Assembly (NCBI GenBank): GCA_034665545.1
Contig: JAXDFO010000139.1
Coordinates: 1 to 27,582 of the forward strand
Source of the DNA: DASYML01 sp034665545
GTDB lineage: Bacteria > Acidobacteriota > Blastocatellia > Pyrinomonadales > Pyrinomonadaceae
Direction: 5' to 3'
DNA length: 27,582 bases
A program made the translations under genes and the position numbers. Position 1 is the first letter of the stretch. Each line of letters starts with the position of its first letter. Of the stretch, positions 20,705-27,582 are shown piece by piece. The notes below the pieces were generated by a model, which saw only the letters and a program-made list of their open reading frames with translations, searched no databases and had not been told where the DNA came from.

Positions 20705-22054
20705 ATGAAGAAAGTATTGAACGTCTTTGCGCTGGCGGCCTGCCTGCTGGCGACGGCCTTTTTGTGCGAGGCGCAGACGGCGCAAGCGACGGATGCCGGT
20801 ATCACGCCCAACGGCGTGATAGGTGAAGTGACGGGCCTCAATGCCGCCGCCATGCAGATGACCTTGAAGACGGACGCTGGCTCTCTCGTCAACGTTACGG
20901 TCAACAGCAACACCTTATACAAACGTCTGGCTCCGGGCGAAAAGACGCTCACGAACGCGACCGCCATTACGCTCGCTGACATAGCCGTGGGCGACCGCGT
21001 CTTCGCGCGCGGTCGTGTGGCGGAAGATCATAAATCGGTTCCGGCGTTGACCCTCGTCGTGATGACCAAAGCCGACATCGCGCAGAAGCAGGAACGCGAG
21101 CGCGCGGAATGGCGCAAGCGCGGCCTGCTCGGCGTCGTCTCCGCGCTCAATCCGGCGACGCAGGAGATTACGATTCAGGCGCGCTCCGCGCAGGGCGTCT
21201 CGAACGTCATCATTCCGGCGGGCGAGAAGGTTGAGTTTCGTCGTTACGCGCCGGACTCCATCAAGTTCAGCGACGCCAAGCCGAGTTCGTTCGCGGAGTT
21301 GAAGGTCGGAGACCAGCTTCGCGCGCTCGGAGACAGGAGCGCGGACGGCACGCGCTTTACCCCGGAAGTCATCGTTACAGGTTCGTTCCGCATGGTCGGC
21401 GGGACGGTCACAGCCGTCAACCCCGCGACCGGCGAAATCAAGATTAACGACTTGCAGACCAAGCAGCCGCTCACCATCGTCACCCGACAGGATTCTCTGC
21501 TGCGCCGCTTCCCGCCCGAAATGGTCTCGATGGCCGCAGGCATGGCGGGCAGAGGACCGGGCGGCGGCGCGGGTGGACCAGCAACTGCTCCGAGCGGCGG
21601 CAGTCCTGACGGCACGCGCGGTGGCATAGGCATCACAAATGGAATTCGTAGCGGCGGCAGTGGTGGTGGCGCGGGCGCGTCTGGTAGCGGGCCATCATCC
21701 GCGAGCATCAAGCCGCCGCAGAATAGCCCGGAAGGTCAACCCGTCACCGGGCCTCCCAGTGGTCCCGGCGGCGGTGGGCCAAGACGCGGCTTTGATTTTC
21801 AGGAAGTCATGGACCGCTTGCCCGTGCTCACTGTGGCGGAACTCAAGCCGGGCGACATGATCATCGTTTCGAGCACCTCCGGCGCAGAACCCGGTCGCCT
21901 GACGGCCATCTCGCTCGTCTCAGGCGTAGAGCCTCTCTTGCAGGCGATAGCCGCGCGTCAACAACAACAGCCAGGTGCGGCGGGTCGTCCCGCTCCGAAT
22001 CCTGCCAACGGCCTCGGCGGCAGTGGAATCAACTTCGGCATCGGACTGCCATAG
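20705..22054 (+). CDS. exported DUF5666-like repeat protein with Gly-rich segment
   Basis: 449 residues from ATG 20705 (GAGGGGAA just upstream; an ATG at 20681 adds eight residues without support). The signal peptide is MKKVLNVFALAACLLATAFL, with cleavage near CEAQ. Three beta-rich repeats follow (GVIGEVTGLNAAAMQMTL, GVVSALNPATQEITIQ, GTVTAVNPATGEIKIND), each pairing a G-x-V-x-x-N-P pattern with a VGDxxxARG-type element, as in DUF5666 domains. A Gly/Ser/Pro-rich stretch lies at about 280-355. A fourth short module ends with LKPGDMIIVSSTSG, then a Gln/Gly/Asn-rich tail. Probably periplasmic or surface protein. The TonB-type receptor gene follows after 28 bases, so they are probably co-transcribed. 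Function unknown. Confidence 0.8.
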   Translation: MKKVLNVFALAACLLATAFLCEAQTAQATDAGITPNGVIGEVTGLNAAAMQMTLKTDAGSLVNVTVNSNTLYKRLAPGEKTLTNATAITLADIAVGDRVFARGRVAEDHKSVPALTLVVMTKADIAQKQERERAEWRKRGLLGVVSALNPATQEITIQARSAQGVSNVIIPAGEKVEFRRYAPDSIKFSDAKPSSFAELKVGDQLRALGDRSADGTRFTPEVIVTGSFRMVGGTVTAVNPATGEIKINDLQTKQPLTIVTRQDSLLRRFPPEMVSMAAGMAGRGPGGGAGGPATAPSGGSPDGTRGGIGITNGIRSGGSGGGAGASGSGPSSASIKPPQNSPEGQPVTGPPSGPGGGGPRRGFDFQEVMDRLPVLTVAELKPGDMIIVSSTSGAEPGRLTAISLVSGVEPLLQAIAARQQQQPGAAGRPAPNPANGLGGSGINFGIGLP

Positions 22055-22082
22055 CGATTTTAGATTATTGATAAGGTTCATC

Positions 22083-25000
22083 ATGAATTCATTCCAAACT
22101 AAAAGCGGAAGAGTCTTCGGCCTCGCGCTCTTGATGCTGGCTCTCTGTCTCTCCTCAATCAATGCGCAACAGACGACCGGCTCTCTGCGCGGCACTGTGA
22201 TGGATGAACTCGGCGGCATCATCGTCGGCGCGAACGTCACCGCCACGGATGCGAGCGGAGTTGCCAAGAACGCCGTCACCAACGGCGAAGGCGTCTACGT
22301 GATAAACGGTCTCGCGCCCGGCAAGTACACTGTGCGCGCCGAGTCATCCGGCTTCGCCGCTTACGAGAACGCGGAGGTCGAAGTCGCCGCCAATCGCCGC
22401 GAGCCGCTCAACATCCAACTCAAGGTGACGATTGCCGAAGAGAAGGTGACGGTCGCCAGCGAGACTCCCGTGAGCACCGAAGCGCAGGACAACGCGGATC
22501 AAGTCGTCCTGCGCGGCAAGGATTTGGATTCGTTGCCGGATGACCCGGACGAACTGGCCGCCGCGTTGCAGGCTCTCGCCGGACCATCGGCAGGCCCGAA
22601 CGGCGGGCAGATTTTCATTGACGGCTTCTCCGGCGGTCGCATCCCGCCCAAGCAATCCATACGCGAGATTCGCGTCAATCAAAATCCCTTCGCCGCAGAG
22701 AACGACCAGCCCGCAGGCGGTCGCATAGACATCTTCACCAAGCCCGGCACGGACAAGCTGCGCGGCAGCGCGTTCTTCAACTTCAACGATGAGAGCATGA
22801 ATTCGCGCAACCCCTTCTCATCGAACCGCCCGCCCTTTCAGTTCCGGCAGTACGGCGGCAATCTCAGTGGTCCAATTATTCCGAAGAAGGCTTCCTACTT
22901 CATTGACTTCGAGCGGCGCGAGACGGATGACAACGAGGTTGTCAACGCGTTCGTGCTGGACCCTTCGCTCAACGTCGTGCAGTTCAATGAGGGCTTTCTG
23001 GTTCCGCGCCGCGTGCTCACCTTCAGCCCGCGTTTCGACTACCAGTTGAACGACAAGCACACGCTCGTCGCGCGTTATAGCTTTAATCATTCCAGCACGC
23101 TCAACGGCGGCATCGGCGGCTTCTCCCTGCCTGAGCGCGCCTTTGATTCTTCCAATACTCAGCACAACGTGCAGTTGACGGAGACGGCGATTCTCTCGCC
23201 GACGGTCATCAACGAAACCAGATTCCAGTACACGCATCAACGCTCTGACCAGAAGGGCAACAACACTGTCCCGACCCTCAACGTCCTTCAGTCATTCACG
23301 AGCGGCGGCTCGCAGGTCGGACTTGCTTTCAACAAGGACGACCGTTGGGAGTTGCAGAACTACACTTCCTGGACCACCGGGCATCATGCCTTGAAGGCAG
23401 GCGGTCGCTTGCGCGGCGTTCACATCACGGATGTCTCGCCGAACAACTTCGGCGGCACGTATGTCTTCGCGGGCGGCAACGCGCCTGTGCTGGATGCCAA
23501 TAATAATCCGGCGCTGGTTCCAGACCCGAACAACGCGGGCCAATTCCTGGTCCAGCTTCAACCCATCACGAGCCTCGACCGTTTTCGTCGCACGCTTCTC
23601 TTGCAGAATTTGGGCTTCACGCAGACGCAGATTCTTGCGCGCGGCGGTGGGCCAACTCAGTTCAGCGTTAACCTCGGCAATCCTCAAGCGACGGTCAGCC
23701 AGTTTGACCTCGGCGGATTCGTGCAGGACGACTGGCGCGTGCGCCCGAACTTAACCTTCAGCTTCGGCCTGCGCTATGAAGCCCAGACCAACATCAGCAG
23801 CAAGTTCAACTTTGCGCCGCGCCTGGCCTTCGCCTGGTCGCCGAGGGGAGGCAACGCCGCGCGCCCGCCGAAGACTGTCATACGCGGCGGCGGCGGCATC
23901 TTCTACAATCGCTTCGGCGAGACCAACACGCTGCAATCGAATCGCTTCAACGGCATCAACCAGTTGTCATTCACGGCGACCGATGCGGCGACACTTGCGA
24001 CCATTCCTTTCCCGACCTCTACGGACCCCGCGAGCCTCAACACGTCGCAGCTTCAGGTTGACCCCTCGAAGCAGATTACATGGCGCGTCGCAAACGACCT
24101 TCGGACTCCGACCTACTACATGGTCGGCGGTCAGGTTGAACATCAACTGCCCTTCAAGTTCACCATGTTCGCGGGCGTCTTCGGCCTGCGCATAGAGCAC
24201 GCTATCCGCGCGCGCGACATCAACGCGCCGTTACCCGGAACCTTCGTCTCTTCGCCGGACCCGAACGTGGCTAGAGCAGGAGTCCGCCCGTTCGGAAACA
24301 TAGGCGAGATTTACCAGTATGAATCGAGCGGCACGGTCAAGCAGAAGCAGTTGTTCATAGGCTTCAACAATCGTCTCAACCCTGCCTTCACCATGTTTTC
24401 CAGCTACGTCCTGAGCAAGACCGAGAGCGACACGGACGGGCAGGGCGGCGGCCTCTTCCCGGCCAACTCTTATGATTTGAGCACAGAGTTCGGACGCGCC
24501 GGAAACGACGTGCGCCATCGCTTCACGCTGGCGGGCACGCTCACGCTCCCCTGGTACAAGATAAGTCTCAACCCCTTTATCATCGCCACGTCGGGTCGTC
24601 CCTTCAATATCACTACGGGACGCGATACCAATGGCGATAAGCTTTTCCTAGAACGCCCTGCCTTCGCGGGCGCGAATGCCAACTGCGCTGACAGGACCAA
24701 TTTTGCCTGTACTCCTTTCGGCAACTTCAAACTCAACCCCGTCGCGGGCGATCAGATTATCCCGCGCAACTTCGGAAATGGCCCGGGCTTCTTCTCCGTC
24801 AACATGCGCGTCAGCAAGACCTGGAACTTCGGCGACGTTCACACGGGCGCGAAGAATAGCGCCGCGCCTTCGACAACATCGCCGCAGGCAAGCGGCGGCG
24901 CAGGCGGGCGCGGTAGAGAAGGCGGTGGCGGTGGTAGAAGCGGCGCGGGTGGTGGACCGGGCGGTGGCGGCCCTGGCGGCATCCCAGGCTTTAATCCTGG

Positions 25001-25253
25001 AAGAGGCGGCGGTGGCGGCCAGGGCGGCTCGCTCGCTGGCGGCGGGCCGGAGAAGCGTTATAGCCTGACCTTCTCCGTCAACTTCCAGAATATCTTTAAC
25101 CGCAACAACCCAGCGTCGCCCATCGGCAATCTCTCTTCGCCGCTCTTCGGTGAATCAACCGCGACTGCTGGCGGCTTCGGCGGCTTCGGCCCTGGCGGCA
25201 GCGCGTCTGCTGGCAACAGGCGCATACAGGCCCAGATTCGTTTCAACTTCTAA
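22083..25253 (+). CDS. TonB-dependent receptor with carboxypeptidase-regulatory domain (Oar-like)
   Basis: 1056 residues from ATG 22083, chosen because the signal peptide (MNSFQTKSGRVFGLALLML, cleavage near INAQQ) begins there; the reading from 21975 overlaps the previous gene. Residues about 28-110 are a carboxypeptidase-regulatory beta sandwich (GSLRGTVMDELGGIIVGAN). A plug-like region follows (about 125-230; IFIDGFSGGRIPPKQSIREI), then an outer-membrane barrel ending in a terminal phenylalanine (QAQIRFNF). A Gly-rich insertion (about residues 935-990) interrupts the barrel near the last strands. Oar-like receptors import large or unknown substrates and are abundant in acidobacteria. The substrate cannot be told. 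A LolA-like gene follows after 47 bases. Confidence 0.93.
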   Translation: MNSFQTKSGRVFGLALLMLALCLSSINAQQTTGSLRGTVMDELGGIIVGANVTATDASGVAKNAVTNGEGVYVINGLAPGKYTVRAESSGFAAYENAEVEVAANRREPLNIQLKVTIAEEKVTVASETPVSTEAQDNADQVVLRGKDLDSLPDDPDELAAALQALAGPSAGPNGGQIFIDGFSGGRIPPKQSIREIRVNQNPFAAENDQPAGGRIDIFTKPGTDKLRGSAFFNFNDESMNSRNPFSSNRPPFQFRQYGGNLSGPIIPKKASYFIDFERRETDDNEVVNAFVLDPSLNVVQFNEGFLVPRRVLTFSPRFDYQLNDKHTLVARYSFNHSSTLNGGIGGFSLPERAFDSSNTQHNVQLTETAILSPTVINETRFQYTHQRSDQKGNNTVPTLNVLQSFTSGGSQVGLAFNKDDRWELQNYTSWTTGHHALKAGGRLRGVHITDVSPNNFGGTYVFAGGNAPVLDANNNPALVPDPNNAGQFLVQLQPITSLDRFRRTLLLQNLGFTQTQILARGGGPTQFSVNLGNPQATVSQFDLGGFVQDDWRVRPNLTFSFGLRYEAQTNISSKFNFAPRLAFAWSPRGGNAARPPKTVIRGGGGIFYNRFGETNTLQSNRFNGINQLSFTATDAATLATIPFPTSTDPASLNTSQLQVDPSKQITWRVANDLRTPTYYMVGGQVEHQLPFKFTMFAGVFGLRIEHAIRARDINAPLPGTFVSSPDPNVARAGVRPFGNIGEIYQYESSGTVKQKQLFIGFNNRLNPAFTMFSSYVLSKTESDTDGQGGGLFPANSYDLSTEFGRAGNDVRHRFTLAGTLTLPWYKISLNPFIIATSGRPFNITTGRDTNGDKLFLERPAFAGANANCADRTNFACTPFGNFKLNPVAGDQIIPRNFGNGPGFFSVNMRVSKTWNFGDVHTGAKNSAAPSTTSPQASGGAGGRGREGGGGGRSGAGGGPGGGGPGGIPGFNPGRGGGGGQGGSLAGGGPEKRYSLTFSVNFQNIFNRNNPASPIGNLSSPLFGESTATAGGFGGFGPGGSASAGNRRIQAQIRFNF

Positions 25254-25300
25254 GACGAGTTAAGACCTCCCACATGAGTTATCAGGAAAGGACCGTGACG

Positions 25301-26119
25301 ATGAAATTAAAACACAGACAGTCTCTCGCCCTACTCGCTTTGCCCCTGGCCGCCGCGCTCTGTGCCGCGAGCGCGTACGCGCAGACCCCCAAGACTGCGG
25401 AGACCACAAAGACCACGGCCGCCGCCTCGACCGCCGCCACGAAGGCCGCTCCGGCAACCGCCGCGACGACCGCCACTGGTCCAGTAATCACGGCGACGAC
25501 TTCTCCCATTGACCTGGCCCGCGCCGCGCTCGCCGCGCAGGGCGGCGAAAAATATCGCAACGTCAAAAGCATCGTCCTCATCGGAACGGTGGATCTTTAT
25601 GCCCCCAACTCGGCGCAATCCGTGAGCGGCAATTTTGCGATGGTCATGGCATCGGGCGACCGTTATCGCGTTGACGTGGTCTCGCCCGTCGTCAAGTTCC
25701 AACAGATCTTCAACGGGCAGCAGAGCTACAGTTCGATACCCACCATTCAAACACCGAATCCCAGCAAGTTCGGTCTCGGCATGCTCACAAAATTGGACCA
25801 GCCCGGCTACGTCGTTTCGGCTTTGCCCGACAAGAAGAAACAGCGCGCCTTCCGCATCACGGACCCGGAGGGCAACAACACGGACTTTTTCGTGGACCAG
25901 CAAACGGCCCGCGTCATGGTTTACACGATGCCCGTCAACGGCAACACCTTCGCTATGGAGATTAAGAACGTGAAGGAGGTTGACGGCGTCCTTGTGCCCG
26001 TCAATTTCACGCAGAGATTCGAGACGCCGCAGGGCGCATACTTCGCCGAGTACAAGGTCAAGACCCCCAAAGTCAACGAAGCCCTGGGCGACGACGTGTT
26101 CGCCATCCCGACGCAGTGA
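25301..26119 (+). CDS. exported LolA-like (outer-membrane lipoprotein-sorting type) protein
   Basis: 272 residues from ATG 25301, chosen because AGGAAAGGA stands eight bases upstream and the signal peptide (MKLKHRQSLALLALPLAAAL, cleavage near AYAQ) starts there; ATG 25274 has no ribosome site. An Ala/Thr-rich stretch (25-70) leads to a beta-rich domain: LARAALAAQGGEKYRNVKSI, then FFVDQQTARVMVYTM and FTQRFETPQGAYFAEYKV. This pattern matches the LolA/LolB-like superfamily, which binds lipids or lipoproteins in the periplasm. It is the last gene of the operon with the TonB receptor, and a hairpin follows. The true ligand is unknown. Confidence 0.75.
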   Translation: MKLKHRQSLALLALPLAAALCAASAYAQTPKTAETTKTTAAASTAATKAAPATAATTATGPVITATTSPIDLARAALAAQGGEKYRNVKSIVLIGTVDLYAPNSAQSVSGNFAMVMASGDRYRVDVVSPVVKFQQIFNGQQSYSSIPTIQTPNPSKFGLGMLTKLDQPGYVVSALPDKKKQRAFRITDPEGNNTDFFVDQQTARVMVYTMPVNGNTFAMEIKNVKEVDGVLVPVNFTQRFETPQGAYFAEYKVKTPKVNEALGDDVFAIPTQ

Positions 26120-26130
26120 AGAAGTAAAAA

Positions 26131-26227
26131 GGTAAAAGTAAAAAGGCAAAGTTAAGGCGGAAGCCGCTTTTAATAGAAGCGGTTTCCGCCTTAACTTTTG
26201 CCCTTTATCTTTTTACCTTGTGCCTTG
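26131..26227. repeat. heptamer inverted repeat, likely bidirectional terminator
   Basis: The arms 26131-26171 and 26176-26217 pair almost throughout, with a core TTAAGGCGGAAGCCGC against GCGGTTTCCGCCTTAA, and a four-base loop. The right arm steps in sevens: AACTTTT (26193), GCCCTTT, ATCTTTT, TACCTTG, TGCCTTG (26227). It lies between two convergent genes, and the A/T-rich outer arms could supply T-tracts in both directions. Confidence 0.85.
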
Positions 26228-26229
26228 AG

Positions 26230-26790
26230 TTAGACGCTGAGGAGTTCGTGCTCTTTGGTCTTCGCCAGTTCGTCAATTTTGCTGATGTAAGTGTTGGTCA
26301 ATTTCTGGACCTCTTCGAGTCCGTCGCGCTCGTTGTCTTCAGAGATGGTCTTATCCTTGAACATCTTCTTGAGACGCTCGTTGGCATCGCGGCGCAGGTT
26401 ACGGACCGCCGTGCGATGGTCCTCCGCGATTTCGTGGACCTGCTTGGCGAGTTGCTTGCGACGCTCTTCCGTTAAAGGCGGGATGGGAATACGAATGAGC
26501 TTGCCGTCGTTGGAAGGATTCAATCCTAAGTCCGCCGCGCGGATGGCCTTCTCAATCGCGCCAAGCTGCGTCTGGTCCCAGGGCTGGACGGTCAACATCT
26601 GCGGCTCAGGCACATGGACCGAAGCCATCTGGCTGAGCGGCGTCGGCGTCCCGTAATACTCGACCACCACGGAGTCCAACAGATTGACGGCGGCCCTTCC
26701 GGTCCTCACCGTCGCCAGCTTGCGCCGCACATCCTCAATCACCGCATCCATGCGCGGGCGCGTATCCTTAATCACATCTTTCTCGCTCAT
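26230..26790 (-). CDS. frr: ribosome recycling factor
   Basis: 186 residues, the standard length. The sequence starts MSEKDVIKDTRPRMDAVIED and has the typical RTGRAAVNLLDSVVVEYYG, VQPWDQTQLGAIEKAI and RIPIPPLTEERRKQLAKQVH motifs. The C-terminal helix carries NERLKKMFKDKTISEDNERD. The protein works with EF-G to split the ribosome after termination and is essential. It lies 30 bases after pyrH on the same strand, the usual pyrH-frr order (usually after rpsB and tsf, which would be beyond the window). It is complete and unremarkable. The stop (TAA) lies two bases past the heptamer repeat at 26131-26227. Confidence 0.98.
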   Translation of the reverse strand: MSEKDVIKDTRPRMDAVIEDVRRKLATVRTGRAAVNLLDSVVVEYYGTPTPLSQMASVHVPEPQMLTVQPWDQTQLGAIEKAIRAADLGLNPSNDGKLIRIPIPPLTEERRKQLAKQVHEIAEDHRTAVRNLRRDANERLKKMFKDKTISEDNERDGLEEVQKLTNTYISKIDELAKTKEHELLSV

Positions 26791-26820
26791 AAACGTTTCT
26801 CCGAAACTTAAAACCTACGA

Positions 26821-27582
26821 CTATCTTTCAACGCAGACGCGCGTGCCCACGTCCTCCTGGCCCAACACGACGCGCATGATGTTGCCCTGCGTGCGCATGT
26901 TGAAGACGACGATAGGCAAGTTGTTATCCATGCAGAGGGAGATGGCCGAAGCGTCCATGACCTTCAGTTGTTGTTCTAAAACTTCCTGGTACGTGATGCA
27001 GTCGTAGCGCGTGGCCGTGGCATCCAGCACGGGGTCCGCGTTGTAGATGCCTTCGACCTTAGTTGCCTTGAGAATCACGTCGGCCTTAATCTCAAGAGCG
27101 CGCAGGGCCGCCGCCGAATCGGTCGTGAAGTATGGATTGCCCGTGCCCGCCGCGAAGATGACGACGCGCCCTTTTTCGAGATGACGAATCGCGCGCCTGC
27201 GTATGAACGGCTCAGCCAGTTGCGGGATGTCCACGGCGGACATGACGCGCGTATAGACATCCGCCTTTTCCAGAGCATCCTGAAGGACGACGGCGTTCAT
27301 GATGGTCGCCAGCATGCCTATGTAATCCGCGCTGGAACGATTCATGTTGCCCGCGCTCTTTGAGACGCCGCGAAAAATATTGCCGCCGCCGACGACGACA
27401 GCCGTCTGCACGCCGAGCGCGTGGACTTCCTTAATCTCTTCGGCCACGGCGCGCGCGATGTTGACATCAATTCCGTAATTCTGCGCGCCCATCAACGCCT
27501 CGCCGGAAATCTTCAACAGAATCCTGCGATAGGCTGCCGTAGTCTTGTCTGATGCGGCGGCTGTCTCTGGTGTCATCGTCAT
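26821..27582 (-). CDS. pyrH: UMP kinase
   Basis: 253 residues, starting at the last base of the window. The ATG at 27582 opens MTMTPETAAASDKTTAAYRR before the core motif ILLKISGEALMG; a start further upstream outside the window cannot be excluded, but this N-terminal tail is already longer than in E. coli. Other signatures are VVVGGGNIFRG, the ADYIGMLATIMNAVVLQDAL helix, and KATKVEGIYNADP, which closes the nucleotide site. It makes UDP from UMP and ATP as a hexamer in pyrimidine synthesis. frr follows directly. Well conserved and confident. Confidence 0.97.
   Translation of the reverse strand: MTMTPETAAASDKTTAAYRRILLKISGEALMGAQNYGIDVNIARAVAEEIKEVHALGVQTAVVVGGGNIFRGVSKSAGNMNRSSADYIGMLATIMNAVVLQDALEKADVYTRVMSAVDIPQLAEPFIRRRAIRHLEKGRVVIFAAGTGNPYFTTDSAAALRALEIKADVILKATKVEGIYNADPVLDATATRYDCITYQEVLEQQLKVMDASAISLCMDNNLPIVVFNMRTQGNIMRVVLGQEDVGTRVCVER

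Noticed and set aside
25331..26149. 272-residue minus-strand frame opposite the LolA-like gene
   Set aside because: Low-complexity Gly/Arg run and no domain; the plus-strand gene has a ribosome site, signal peptide and family pattern.

Overview
This window looks like an Acidobacteriota chromosome, most likely a Blastocatellia-type lineage. The evidence is two secreted proteins of the von Willebrand-A type typical of acidobacteria, a large Oar-like TonB-dependent receptor with an N-terminal carboxypeptidase-regulatory domain, a GC-rich coding style, and a combined type IV pilus/type II secretion cluster. The phylum assignment is inferred from gene content; there is no rRNA in the window. No tRNA, rRNA, CRISPR array, insertion sequence or phage gene was seen.

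Layout. (1) 1-712, minus: 5' part of a RodZ-like gene, with a clear sigma70 promoter facing away from the next unit. (2) 818-6814, plus: a compact bacterial microcompartment (BMC) operon. It encodes a hexameric shell protein, an acylating aldehyde dehydrogenase with a long C-terminal extension, a pentameric vertex protein, an ACT-domain protein with an extra N-terminal helical segment, a zinc-ribbon tail-anchored membrane protein, a DUF711/UPF0210 (PFL-fold) protein and a second hexameric shell protein, ending in an intrinsic terminator. No recognised signature enzyme is present, so the ACT plus DUF711 pair is the best candidate for the unknown chemistry. (3) 6837-9385, minus: two von Willebrand-A proteins. 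(4) 9822-18033, plus: pilC, pilB, a secretin with a C-terminal cohesin-like domain, two GspG-like pseudopilins and pilM. (5) 18165-20474, plus: ECF sigma factor, zinc-finger anti-sigma factor and a bactofilin-like membrane protein, tightly coupled. (6) 20705-26119, plus: an exported DUF5666-like protein, the TonB-dependent receptor and an exported LolA-like protein. (7) 26230-27582, minus: frr and pyrH.

At seven gene boundaries there are inverted-repeat elements. Each has a right arm written in 7-base steps (for example TGGCTCC, GTCACCT, GTTCACT, CTCATCY, ATCTTTT). The heptamer differs from element to element but the design is the same. Four of them lie inside the BMC operon directly before start codons, and one contains a perfect 44-base palindrome.

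How the parts fit together: the BMC operon would build a protein shell around an aldehyde-to-acyl-CoA step fed by an unidentified reaction. The pilus/secretion genes and the envelope genes (RodZ-like, sigma/anti-sigma, TonB receptor, exported proteins) concern the cell surface. The BMC idea is the most novel part and rests on gene context.
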